A DNA stretch of 64,000 nucleotides from DAIOEK01 sp963721445 (lineage in GTDB: Bacteria; Chloroflexota; Anaerolineae; Anaerolineales; Anaerolineaceae): positions 186,001 through 250,000 of the forward strand of contig CAVRIZ010000008.1 in assembly GCA_963721445.1 (NCBI GenBank), read 5' to 3'. Below are positions 8,579 through 17,513 of this stretch, piece by piece; position 1 is the stretch's first letter; every line of letters starts with the position of its first letter. The translations under genes were made by a program, and so were the position numbers. The notes beneath the pieces were generated by a model. It made no database searches. It saw only the letters and a program-made list of their open reading frames with translations, and had not been told where the DNA came from.

Positions 8579-10232
8579 ATTTATAAAATGTTTTGATCAG
8601 TTCTCTTCGTAATACTTTGCCTACTGTTGAGCGTGGCAGGTTATCAATCAACCGGAATTCTCTTGGTTGTTTGTAATTCGCCAAATCCTTTTTACAGTGT
8701 TCCATTATCTCATGTACATCGAGGACGGCACCTGGGTGGGCAACTACCCAGGCGACCGGGATCTCTCCCAAGTATTCATCCCTTATTCCTGCAACGGCAA
8801 CTTCAGCCACACCCGGAAAGGACATGATCACTTCTTCGATCTCCGATGGCCATACCTGTAATCCACCCACTTTTATCAGATCTTTCTTCCTCCCCAAAAT
8901 ATAGAAGTACCCTTCGTCATCCATCCGCGCAATATCACCTGTATATAACCAGCCATTTTTTAGAGTAAGTTTTGTTTCCTCGTCACGGTGAAAATAACGT
9001 TGCATTACCTGTGGCCCTTTGATAAGCAACTCACCTGCCTCATCGACGCCGAGGTCCCGAATAGGTTCTGATAAGGAGATGATCCTGCAATCTACATCGG
9101 AAAGTGGCATTCCGATGGAGCCGGTCTTATTGGGTCCCTGGACCGGATTACAATGTGTAGCAGTAGGTGCCTCAGACAGTCCGTACCCTTCGACCAGTCT
9201 CCCGGAGATCAGTTGCTCAAAGCTCTCTTTTATTTGCGCTTGAAGGGGAGCTGACCCGGATATGCAGACCTTTAATACTTTTAGATCCTCCCGGAATTCC
9301 GCCAGATATTCCGAATGTAGCATGGCATAGTAAAGAGACGGAACGCAAGGAAACACACCAGGCTTTAACTTTCTGATCGCTTCAAAAAGTGTTTTGCCTT
9401 TTCCTGGATTAGAAACCAGGACCATGGCTGTTCCCAATTGGATTGCCAACCACATGCCCAATACCATTCCATAAACATGAAAGAGGGGGATGGCTGCCAG
9501 AACAGGCTGGCGTGTTTTCTTTTGGAGCAGCCATGTGCTGAATTGATACACATTGGAAATGAGGTTCCGATGACTCCCAACAGCTGCTTTGGGTACTCCG
9601 GTTGTTCCTCCGCTGTACTGAAGGATGGCAGGTGAATCAGGCAGGATCGTGATAATCGGATCAGATACTCCGGTAATCGACAATAATTCCTTCAACCGCA
9701 TGATACCGGAAGAATCGCTCACATCATGGTTCAAAGCAATGGTTGGTATATCTGAAACGGAAAATCGGTCATCTGGCTGAGAAAGGATAATCTTTCTGAC
9801 CGGTTGTTCATTTCGCACCTGGCTAAGGATTGGAAGATGGGATTCCAATGCGAAGATCACATCTGATTGTGAGTCATGTAGCTGGTAAATGAGTTCACGA
9901 GGTTGGTACGTTGGATTGAGAGCCACCACAACTCCGCCCATTTTCAATATTCCGATATACACAATAACAAACGCCGGAATATTAGGCATCATTATACTGA
10001 TCGAATCACCCGGGCGGCAGCCGATTGCTAACAAGCCATCCCTGATCTTGTTCGACAGAAGATCCACCTGGCGGTAGGTATAGCTTTGGTCCTCATAATG
10101 AATGCAAGGATGGTTCGCGAATTTCCGGGCTTGATTATGGATCAAATCAACAAGGCTGATTGCCGGATAATCCAAAGAGGGAGGAACATCCTTATCGTAA
10201 TGATTTAGCCAGGGCTTTTCCGTTATCTTCAT
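8577..10232 (-). CDS. Long-chain fatty-acid--CoA ligase (AMP-forming)
   Basis: This 551-residue adenylate-forming enzyme activates carboxylic acids to acyl-CoA through an acyl-AMP. Motifs seen are the P-loop ILQYSGGTTGVPKAAVGSH, GYGLSEAPT, the hinge region YTGDIARMDDEGY, and the catalytic Lys in NLPRSTVGKVLRREL at the C-terminus. The overall pattern fits FadD-like long-chain ligases, but chain length specificity is inference. The ATG overlaps the stop of miaA by 4 bases, so it is cotranscribed with yraN and miaA. Confidence 0.9.
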   Translation of the reverse strand: MKITEKPWLNHYDKDVPPSLDYPAISLVDLIHNQARKFANHPCIHYEDQSYTYRQVDLLSNKIRDGLLAIGCRPGDSISIMMPNIPAFVIVYIGILKMGGVVVALNPTYQPRELIYQLHDSQSDVIFALESHLPILSQVRNEQPVRKIILSQPDDRFSVSDIPTIALNHDVSDSSGIMRLKELLSITGVSDPIITILPDSPAILQYSGGTTGVPKAAVGSHRNLISNVYQFSTWLLQKKTRQPVLAAIPLFHVYGMVLGMWLAIQLGTAMVLVSNPGKGKTLFEAIRKLKPGVFPCVPSLYYAMLHSEYLAEFREDLKVLKVCISGSAPLQAQIKESFEQLISGRLVEGYGLSEAPTATHCNPVQGPNKTGSIGMPLSDVDCRIISLSEPIRDLGVDEAGELLIKGPQVMQRYFHRDEETKLTLKNGWLYTGDIARMDDEGYFYILGRKKDLIKVGGLQVWPSEIEEVIMSFPGVAEVAVAGIRDEYLGEIPVAWVVAHPGAVLDVHEIMEHCKKDLANYKQPREFRLIDNLPRSTVGKVLRRELIKTFYK

Positions 10233-11176
10233 GCTTCATCACCCTTTTGAAGAAACGATTTGATTAATGACACGATCTTACTTACATTTTCCTTCGATGC
10301 TGAAAACCAGTAAATCGTAGGATCAGTCTCTTTAAACCAATTTGCCTGCCGTCTGACAAACACTCTGGTCCGACGTTTAATCAGAGTGACTGCTTCGTCC
10401 AGGGTCGATATTCCCTTAAGATAGCTTCGAATTTCCGGATATCCGATGGCACTCATTGAAGGAAGGTTTTCGTCAAATCCTTTATCCATTAACAATTTTA
10501 CTTCCTCAATAAATCCGTTGGAAATCATAGATTCAATTCGACGATCTATCCGTGTATATAATTCTGTCCTTGGTAAGAATAAGCCAATTTGAAGGATTCG
10601 GTATGGGCTTGAGGTCTGGGTACGCTGGGATGAATAGGTAGATCCAGTCGAAAAGATTACTTCCAAAGCTCGAATGACCCGCCGCGGATTGTTCAGATCT
10701 ACCTGTTTGAAAGCGGAAAGATCCAATTTCCTGAGCCAACGAGTGGTTTCATCTTTCCCTGAATTTTCCCAGAGTTTTTCTAACCACATTCGAAGTCCTG
10801 GATTTGCGACTACTTCCGGGATATCCCATCCTGAAACTATCGATCGGATATATTGTCCTGTCCCGCCGACAAGGAGGACTCCCTTATTTCGTTGGTAAAT
10901 TTCCTGGATTAAGACTGTTGTTCTCCGTTGATAATCACCCAGACTGATAATTTCATCCGGGTAAGCTATATCGATCAGATGATGCGGTATCCCTCGCATT
11001 TCACTACTAGTTGGCTTTGCCGTACCAACATCCATACCGCGATAGAAATACCTGGAATCGCAGGAGATCACCTCTGCATCAATGGACTCGGCAATCTCAA
11101 CTGCGAAGGTAGTCTTGCCTACCGCCGTCGGACCTACAAGGATGATTATTGGAATACGCTCAGTCACTGCCAACAT
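10229..11176 (-). CDS. miaA: tRNA dimethylallyltransferase
   Basis: MiaA transfers a dimethylallyl group to A37 of tRNAs reading UNN codons. The sequence shows the P-loop IILVGPTAVGKTTFA, EVISCDSRYFYRGMDVGTAKPT, the DMAPP-binding LVGGTGQYIRS, and the C-terminal RRQANWFK. The frame opens at 11224, but the domain starts right after the Met at 11176, which overlaps yraN by 17 bases; that start is preferred, with no strong ribosome binding site for either. Length is about 315 residues, normal for the family. Confidence 0.94.
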   Translation of the reverse strand: MLAVTERIPIIILVGPTAVGKTTFAVEIAESIDAEVISCDSRYFYRGMDVGTAKPTSSEMRGIPHHLIDIAYPDEIISLGDYQRRTTVLIQEIYQRNKGVLLVGGTGQYIRSIVSGWDIPEVVANPGLRMWLEKLWENSGKDETTRWLRKLDLSAFKQVDLNNPRRVIRALEVIFSTGSTYSSQRTQTSSPYRILQIGLFLPRTELYTRIDRRIESMISNGFIEEVKLLMDKGFDENLPSMSAIGYPEIRSYLKGISTLDEAVTLIKRRTRVFVRRQANWFKETDPTIYWFSASKENVSKIVSLIKSFLQKGDEA

Positions 11177-11552
11177 TTTCAAAATGTTCCAATTGGAATT
11201 CAAGGTTTCCGGGTTTACCCACAATGGCGATCAAATCCAATCTCCAATCTTGGGGGAGATCAATACGATCTGCCATGATCTCAGCAATCGCGAGGAGTAA
11301 GTGAGATTTTTTCTTTGGCGTCAATGCCTCCTCAGGATACCCCATACCCATACCCGTACGTGTTTTCACTTCAATAAATATCGTTTGACCATCTCGACTG
11401 GTGATTAGGTCCAACTCGCCGTATGGAGTATGGACATTCCTATCCAATACCACAAAGCCTTGCGCTTGGAGATAGTCACATGCTAGCTGTTCACCCCAGC
11501 GGCCGATCTGGATGTTATGTTTATTTTTCCTGGTATTGTTTGAATTTGTCAT
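11160..11552 (-). CDS. YraN-family (UPF0102) endonuclease-like protein
   Basis: This 130-residue protein is of the UPF0102 family, related to restriction-endonuclease-like folds. Seen are GRWGEQLACDYLQAQGF, the E-x-D-L motif in YGELDLI and the FIEVKTR motif with the putative metal-binding residues. The biological role of the family is not settled; a link to DNA repair or Holliday junctions has been proposed from fold. First gene of the yraN-miaA-acyl-CoA ligase run, divergent from the CinA-like gene. Confidence 0.88.
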   Translation of the reverse strand: MTNSNNTRKNKHNIQIGRWGEQLACDYLQAQGFVVLDRNVHTPYGELDLITSRDGQTIFIEVKTRTGMGMGYPEEALTPKKKSHLLLAIAEIMADRIDLPQDWRLDLIAIVGKPGNLEFQLEHFENVGSD

Positions 11553-11632
11553 GCTTGATCAGTGGTATATAACAAAATCACTGTCTGTAATCGATGATAA
11601 AATGAGGATAACCAAACAATCTTATCACACCT

Positions 11633-12766
11633 ATGCCTACTGCTGAAATCCTAACCATCGGAACGGAAATTCTGCTCGGAGAAATTCAGGATACAAATAC
11701 CTCCTACCTCGCGCGTATCCTGAAGGATCTTGGAGTAGATTTGTATCGCACCCAGACGGTTGGGGATAACGCATCTAGAATTGCGATTATTATACGAGAT
11801 ATTCTAACCAGGGCTGATTTTGTTATCACGACAGGCGGATTGGGACCGACTGTGGATGACCCAACCAGACAAGCGGTTGCAGAGGCTCTCCATGTGCCGC
11901 TTGTTTTTCGGGAGGATTGCTGGGCGGATATCCAGGATTATTTTCGCAGGATCGGCAGGAATATTCCGGAGAACAATAAACGGCAGGCATATCTGCCTGA
12001 AAGCGCAATACCAATTCCAAATCCGGTTGGCACTGCCCCGGGATTCATCATGGAATATTCTGGCAAAATCATTATCAGTCTACCCGGTGTTCCAAAAGAA
12101 ATGGAAAGGCTGACTCAGGATTCGGTGATCCCATTCATACAGGAGCATTGGCGACTTCATTCAGTCATCCGCACCCGGACGATTCATGTGGCTGGGATCG
12201 GGGAAGCACAACTTGATGATCTCATCGGAGATTTTGAAAGGACCAGCAATCCGACAGTTGGATTATTGGCGAAATCAGGGGTTGTTGACATTCGGATAGG
12301 GGCAAAAGCTGAAACAATCCTTGAAGCTGACCAGTTGATTGATGAATGTATACGCAAACTCCAACCATTGCTGGGGAACCATATCGTTGGGTACGATCAA
12401 ATTGGCTTAATCGATACAGTCATTAATATATTTAATACCTCTCAGTCCCCTCTCGTCATCCAGATAACAGGGTTTAATGGCAGGTTCTCCGAGCTATTTC
12501 GAAAACAAATACCAGAATGGGTAACCATACGGGAAATCTCGAAAAACAGGGAGAGTCATATCATAGACGGCGTAACCCCTACCATTTACCTGGTCGGCCA
12601 ATTTGATCTACATCCGGCTGAATTACGCATGATAATAAAAACATCAGACACTGAAAAAGAGATCGTTCGTAAATACGCCGGACCTCCGGAAAATAGTATA
12701 TTATGGGGTATCAACACCGCTTTAGATTATATACGCAGGTATCTGCTCGGTATTCTACATGAGTAG
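11633..12766 (+). CDS. CinA-like protein with a degenerate C-terminal domain
   Basis: Residues 1-170 are the MoCF-binding/CinA N-domain (AEILTIGTEILLGEIQDTN, VITTGGLGPTVDDPTR, NPVGTAPGF, LPGVPKEM) and residues 170-260 its KH-like extension. In full-length CinA this is followed by the PncC nicotinamide-nucleotide amidase domain of about 160 residues with an ESCTGG motif. Here only about 110 residues follow, the amidase motif is absent, and only the final helix (NTALDYIRRYL) looks related. ADP-ribose pyrophosphatase activity of the N-domain may remain; deamidase activity is not expected. Total length is 377, against about 410-420 usual. The next gene begins immediately after the stop. Confidence 0.85.
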   Translation: MPTAEILTIGTEILLGEIQDTNTSYLARILKDLGVDLYRTQTVGDNASRIAIIIRDILTRADFVITTGGLGPTVDDPTRQAVAEALHVPLVFREDCWADIQDYFRRIGRNIPENNKRQAYLPESAIPIPNPVGTAPGFIMEYSGKIIISLPGVPKEMERLTQDSVIPFIQEHWRLHSVIRTRTIHVAGIGEAQLDDLIGDFERTSNPTVGLLAKSGVVDIRIGAKAETILEADQLIDECIRKLQPLLGNHIVGYDQIGLIDTVINIFNTSQSPLVIQITGFNGRFSELFRKQIPEWVTIREISKNRESHIIDGVTPTIYLVGQFDLHPAELRMIIKTSDTEKEIVRKYAGPPENSILWGINTALDYIRRYLLGILHE

Positions 12767-12778
12767 ATGGGAGAATTT

Positions 12779-14749
12779 ATGAAACAAGTAGATACACTCT
12801 TTTTTAATGCCCATATTCTAACTATGGATGAAGAATTTCATCAATTCCCAAACGGAGCACTCGCTATCGATGGCGACAGCATAACAGCAGTAGGCGATGA
12901 AAAAGAGATAAAAACAAAGTTTCAGGGAACCCAATCTGTAGATTGCGGTGGAAAAGTCCTAATTCCCGGATTGATAAACGCTCACACGCATGTCCCAATG
13001 ACTCTCGTTCGCGGTCTGGCAGATGACCTGCGGCTGGATGTCTGGCTGATGGGTTACATGATGCCTGTCGAGCGAGAATTTGTCTCACCTGATTTTGTCC
13101 GTCTGGGAACATCAATCGCCTGCGCGGAAATGATCCGGAGTGGTGTTACCAGCTTCGCGGACATGTACTATTTTGAGGAGGATGTAGCCAAGGCAACCGC
13201 GGCTGCCGGGATGCGTGCTTTATGTGGGCAGACTGTTCTTAAATTCCCCAGCCCAGATGCACGATCTTTTGAAGAATCGCTATCCTATGCCCGTGATTTT
13301 ATCTCCCGGTGGAATAACCATCCCTTGATCGTCCCTGCCGTTTCACCACACGCCCCATATACTTGCACCGCAGAAATACTAAAGGCTTGTGCAAGCCTAG
13401 CCCTGGAATTTGATGTCCCCATTCACACCCATATATCTGAGACTGCACTCGAAGTGGAGAATATGAGAAATGAACAGGGTATGCCGGTGGTCCCTTATAT
13501 AAAGAAACAGGGATTGCTCGAGGCAAAAGTGCTTGCCGCACATTGTGTCCATATTGATGAAGGGGAAATGCGCACTTTTCTTCATTACAATACCGGGGTC
13601 GCGCATAATCCATCCTCGAATCTCAAGCTTGCCTCCGGCGCAGCGCCTGTAAAGAAAATGCTGGATATCGGATTAAATGTCGGGATCGGCACAGACGGTC
13701 CAGCATCCAATAACGACCTTGATATGTTTGAAGAGATACGCCTCGCGGCATTTTTGGCGAAAAACACGAGCGGTGATCCGACAGCCCTCCCCGCGAGAAC
13801 TGTTCTTGCAATGGCTACACGCATTGGCGCCCAGGCGCTGCATATTGGCCACTTCACTGGATCTCTCGTGGTGGGAAAAAGAGCGGATATCACCATTGTC
13901 AACCTGGATACCCTGCATAATTCTCCCAAATTTATGCGCGATCCGAACGGGATCTATTCTCAAATCATATACTCCGCCAAAGCACATGATGTTACCGATG
14001 TGATGGTCAATGGGAAATTCCTGATGCGGGAGAATAAGCTTCTGACTATCCAGGAAGATGACCTATTGGTTGGCGCACAGGAGTATGCCAAAGAAATCGA
14101 TAAATTCTTGTTTGTCCGTGAGAAATCGGTCTTATCAAAGCTGATAGCCATCGGCGGTGCGGCAGAAGTGGAGAGCTTTGAAGTCCAAATGAAAGTGGAA
14201 ATAGATGACACGGATCTAGTCGTCCAGAACCTGGATCATCCGGACGTGGAGATCTTGAGGAAACGCCATTACCACGAATACGATACCTACTTTGCCTTTC
14301 AAGCACCTGAGACAGATCGGTTACGGTACCGGGAAGACGATTTTATCGCGGATGATGGGCATGTGGAAAATACTCGTTTCCGGTTAACCTTGATCGGCCC
14401 AGCAGCAGAACACCATTACGAGGAAAACATCAATTTATCCCGTAGCCTGTACATTGCCCCTGCAACACAGAGTCTGCGTTTTTACCGGGAATACTTTAAA
14501 CCTGATCAGACAATGGAAGTAGAAAAAGATCGATTGCGATATCGCATTTTGTTCCAGGGTATTGAGTTCTATATCAATATTGATACTTTAATTAAACCAA
14601 TACAAGGACATTTCCTGGAGATAAAAAGCCGAACCTGGAGCTTGCAAGATGCCGAAATCAAAGCCCGTAAAGTGGCTGATCTCTTGCAGGTCTTAGTCAA
14701 ATGTTGCACCGAACCAGTAACCAAAGATTATTTTGACATGCTGGACTGA
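12779..14749 (+). CDS. Amidohydrolase (MTA/SAH deaminase-like) fused to a CYTH-like domain
   Basis: Residues about 1-440 are a Trz/Atz/SAH-deaminase type amidohydrolase: metal ligands in NAHTHVPM, HTHISE, AAHCVHID and GTDGPASNNDLDM, plus the closing beta sandwich (VVGKRADITIV, DVMVNGKFL). These enzymes deaminate S-adenosylhomocysteine, methylthioadenosine or related bases. The C-terminal 190 residues look like a CYTH/triphosphate-tunnel fold: FEVQMKVEIDD at its start, the RHYHEYDTYF strand, RLRYREDD, FRLTLIGP, FLEIKSRTWS. Such domains bind triphosphates and organic phosphates. I know of no defined function for the pair. ATG at 12767 is possible, but 12779 follows GGGAGA and is preferred. Confidence 0.83.
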   Translation: MKQVDTLFFNAHILTMDEEFHQFPNGALAIDGDSITAVGDEKEIKTKFQGTQSVDCGGKVLIPGLINAHTHVPMTLVRGLADDLRLDVWLMGYMMPVEREFVSPDFVRLGTSIACAEMIRSGVTSFADMYYFEEDVAKATAAAGMRALCGQTVLKFPSPDARSFEESLSYARDFISRWNNHPLIVPAVSPHAPYTCTAEILKACASLALEFDVPIHTHISETALEVENMRNEQGMPVVPYIKKQGLLEAKVLAAHCVHIDEGEMRTFLHYNTGVAHNPSSNLKLASGAAPVKKMLDIGLNVGIGTDGPASNNDLDMFEEIRLAAFLAKNTSGDPTALPARTVLAMATRIGAQALHIGHFTGSLVVGKRADITIVNLDTLHNSPKFMRDPNGIYSQIIYSAKAHDVTDVMVNGKFLMRENKLLTIQEDDLLVGAQEYAKEIDKFLFVREKSVLSKLIAIGGAAEVESFEVQMKVEIDDTDLVVQNLDHPDVEILRKRHYHEYDTYFAFQAPETDRLRYREDDFIADDGHVENTRFRLTLIGPAAEHHYEENINLSRSLYIAPATQSLRFYREYFKPDQTMEVEKDRLRYRILFQGIEFYINIDTLIKPIQGHFLEIKSRTWSLQDAEIKARKVADLLQVLVKCCTEPVTKDYFDMLD

Positions 14750-14754
14750 TATCA

Positions 14755-16230
14755 ATGGGAAAACAAATTCAGAGTAAACCAAAGATCAATGTCCTGTTCA
14801 TCGCTGCTGAAGCGGATCCATTTGTCAAAGTCGGTGGATTAGGCGATGTGGCAGGATCTCTGCCGGGCGCTATCCGGGAGGTCATGCTTCTGCCAGAATC
14901 TGCTGCGGATATCGATATACGGTTGGCAATACCATTCTATCCTTCAGTCAAAGAGAAATTACCTGATGCGCCAAAAGTTGGTGAGTATTCGCTAAAATCT
15001 GGAACGGAAGAACAAACGGTTACCGTATACGAGACTTCCAGTGGATCCATCCCTGTTTACCTGTTGGATGGCGATCCGATTCGCCAGGTAAATGCCGTGT
15101 ACTCGGATAATCCATCTGCCGATGCCGAAAAGTTCATATTCTTCTCACTCGCCTGCATCATGCTTCCCGCCTTTCTTAACTGGCCGGTGAATATCATCCA
15201 TGCGAACGATTGGCACACTGCTATTTCCATTTATGCATTGAGGGCGATGAACGACTTTCGTTCTCCTTCTATTAAGACGGTATTATCTATTCATAACCTC
15301 CCCTATCTCGGTCAGGGATGCCAACCTTGCATGGAAGCCTATGATATACCAGCTTATCCATTTGGTTTATTACCATCCTGGGCTCAACATCTTCCACTCC
15401 CTTTGGGTCTTTCCACGGCAGATCGCATAATTCCTGTCTCACCGGGTTATGCGCAAGAAATTCAAACTCCAGACTTCGGAAGTGGACTTGAAAGGCTGTT
15501 GCAGAGCCGTTCAAAGCATATTACGGGTATTATCAACGGGATTGACCAAAACCAATGGGATCCAAAAACCGATCCATTGATCCATCAAAATTATGGTTTG
15601 GAATCGCTCGACCAGAAATATCAAAATAAACAAATATTATTGGATTCGTTTGGTCTCGATACAAACTTGAAGATCCCCTTATTGGTAGTTGTTTCGAGGA
15701 TGGATCATCAAAAAGGAATGGATCTGGTAGTGGGAGGATTGCAAGAATTGCTGGATTTCCATTGGCAAGCGGTTATTCTTGGGTCAGGAGATCCTGCCAT
15801 CGAAGATAGCTGTGTGGCATTCAGCGCACAGCATCCGAACCGAGTTCGAATGATCACGGGTTATCATGTGAATCTGGCGCATCAACTATACGCAGGAGGC
15901 GATATATTTTTAATGCCCTCCCGATATGAACCATGTGGCATATCCCAAATGATCGCCATGCGGTACGGCACGATCCCTGTCGCCAGGGCAACCGGTGGTT
16001 TACGAGATACCATTACCCCCACCCGCCCCGGAAATCCTGGGTCCGGATATCTGTTTGAACAAAGCTCTTCAAGCTCATTCGCACAGGCGATCCAGTTTAG
16101 CCTGCAAGATTATTCTGATCCAATAATCTGGAGAGAAATCCAGGAAAATGCCATGAGCAGAGATTTTTCCTGGAAAACGTCAGCCTTGAAATATATCTTT
16201 CAGTATGCAGACCTGGTACGCGGAAAATAA
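14755..16230 (+). CDS. glgA: Glycogen synthase (ADP-glucose type)
   Basis: A GT5-family glucosyltransferase of 491 residues that extends alpha-1,4-glucan from ADP-glucose. Visible are the KVGGLGDVAGSLP donor-site motif near the N-terminus, HANDWHTA, GIINGIDQNQWDP, VVSRMDHQKGMDLV, and the acceptor/donor region PSRYEPCGISQMIAMRYGTIPV with the conserved Glu. It lies 6 bases after the amidohydrolase gene and 20 bases before glgC, so the glucan genes form one unit. Confidence 0.94.
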   Translation: MGKQIQSKPKINVLFIAAEADPFVKVGGLGDVAGSLPGAIREVMLLPESAADIDIRLAIPFYPSVKEKLPDAPKVGEYSLKSGTEEQTVTVYETSSGSIPVYLLDGDPIRQVNAVYSDNPSADAEKFIFFSLACIMLPAFLNWPVNIIHANDWHTAISIYALRAMNDFRSPSIKTVLSIHNLPYLGQGCQPCMEAYDIPAYPFGLLPSWAQHLPLPLGLSTADRIIPVSPGYAQEIQTPDFGSGLERLLQSRSKHITGIINGIDQNQWDPKTDPLIHQNYGLESLDQKYQNKQILLDSFGLDTNLKIPLLVVVSRMDHQKGMDLVVGGLQELLDFHWQAVILGSGDPAIEDSCVAFSAQHPNRVRMITGYHVNLAHQLYAGGDIFLMPSRYEPCGISQMIAMRYGTIPVARATGGLRDTITPTRPGNPGSGYLFEQSSSSSFAQAIQFSLQDYSDPIIWREIQENAMSRDFSWKTSALKYIFQYADLVRGK

Positions 16231-16250
16231 TCTGATGGGAGGAGAAATTA

Positions 16251-17513
16251 ATGAAAACCAGAGTTGTCATCCTGGCAGGTGGTGAAGGATCAAGATTAGG
16301 TATACTGACCGCGAAACGCACAAAACCGGCAGTCCCATTTGCCGGGAAATATCGGATTATTGATTTTACGTTATCCAATTGTGTTAACTCAGAATTGTAC
16401 GATGTCATGTTGATCGCTCAATACAGACCCCACTCCCTGATCGAACATATTGGCGCAGGGAGTCCCTGGGACTTAAACCGGGATATCTCGGGTGGTGTTC
16501 GGATTTACACCCCATATCGTGCCCGGGGAAATGCAGATTGGTTCACAGGTACAGCTGACGCGATTCAACAAAACTATACCTTTATTAAACATAATCAGCC
16601 CGATATGATCTTGATCTTATCGGGAGACCATATTTATGCGATGGATTATGAACCATTGATCACGTTTCACCTTGACCACCAGGCAGATCTAACCATGGCT
16701 TCCATTAAGGTCCCTATTGAAGAAGCCTCCCGATTTGGAATACTAAAGATCGCGGATAATTATCGTGTAACTGATTTTGTGGAAAAGCCGAAAGATCCTC
16801 CTGCTACGATTGCGAATATGGGAGTTTATCTCTTCAATACATCCGTTCTTGATAAAGTATTATGGCAGGATCACAACACCAAAGATTCTTCCCATGATTT
16901 TGGCAAAGATGTGATCCCTCGTATGATTCAAGAAAACGCACGGGTCTTTGCGTTTCCCTACAGCGGATATTGGGTCGATGTGGGAACCACGATGAGTTAT
17001 TGGCAGGCTCATATGGATCTGCTGCAAACAAATCCATCGATCGATTTAAAAAATCGGTCTTGGGTTATCCATACCAAAACAGAAGAGCGCCCACCCGTTT
17101 ATATCGCGGGTAATTCCACGATCTGTAATAGCATGATCACCGATGGATGCGTTATCGCCGAAGATGCGGAGATCATCGATTCGATCTTGTCACCTGGCGT
17201 TGTGGTGCAAAAAGGAGCCAAAATTATCAAATCAATTATTCTCACAGATACAGTCGTTGGTGAGAATTCGACTGTGATGTATTCCATTATTGATAAGCGG
17301 GTACACATTGGAAAAGACTCTGTGATCGGTGGTCGCACATCCGATATTGAGCCGTTGATCACAACCGTGGGAAAAGCTACCACTCTCCCGGATAAAATAG
17401 TATTACAACCCGGCGCAACACTTGATACGGAACTCGGTTTGTCTGACTTCAAGGAGATGACCATTAAGAGCCATGATTTTGTTCAAGCTAGGAGAAAACC
17501 GCATGCTGGGTGA
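16251..17513 (+). CDS. glgC: Glucose-1-phosphate adenylyltransferase
   Basis: Makes ADP-glucose from glucose-1-phosphate and ATP, the committed step of glycogen synthesis. The N-terminal nucleotidyltransferase domain shows ILAGGEGSRLGILTAKRTKPAVPF, DHIYAMDY, FVEKPKDPP and the YWVDVGTT region; the C-terminal left-handed beta helix carries hexapeptide repeats (SMITDGCVIAEDAEI, SVIGGRT). Length 420 is normal. GGGAGGAG lies 8 bases before the ATG. Allosteric control by sugar phosphates is typical of the family but cannot be read here. Confidence 0.95.
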   Translation: MKTRVVILAGGEGSRLGILTAKRTKPAVPFAGKYRIIDFTLSNCVNSELYDVMLIAQYRPHSLIEHIGAGSPWDLNRDISGGVRIYTPYRARGNADWFTGTADAIQQNYTFIKHNQPDMILILSGDHIYAMDYEPLITFHLDHQADLTMASIKVPIEEASRFGILKIADNYRVTDFVEKPKDPPATIANMGVYLFNTSVLDKVLWQDHNTKDSSHDFGKDVIPRMIQENARVFAFPYSGYWVDVGTTMSYWQAHMDLLQTNPSIDLKNRSWVIHTKTEERPPVYIAGNSTICNSMITDGCVIAEDAEIIDSILSPGVVVQKGAKIIKSIILTDTVVGENSTVMYSIIDKRVHIGKDSVIGGRTSDIEPLITTVGKATTLPDKIVLQPGATLDTELGLSDFKEMTIKSHDFVQARRKPHAG

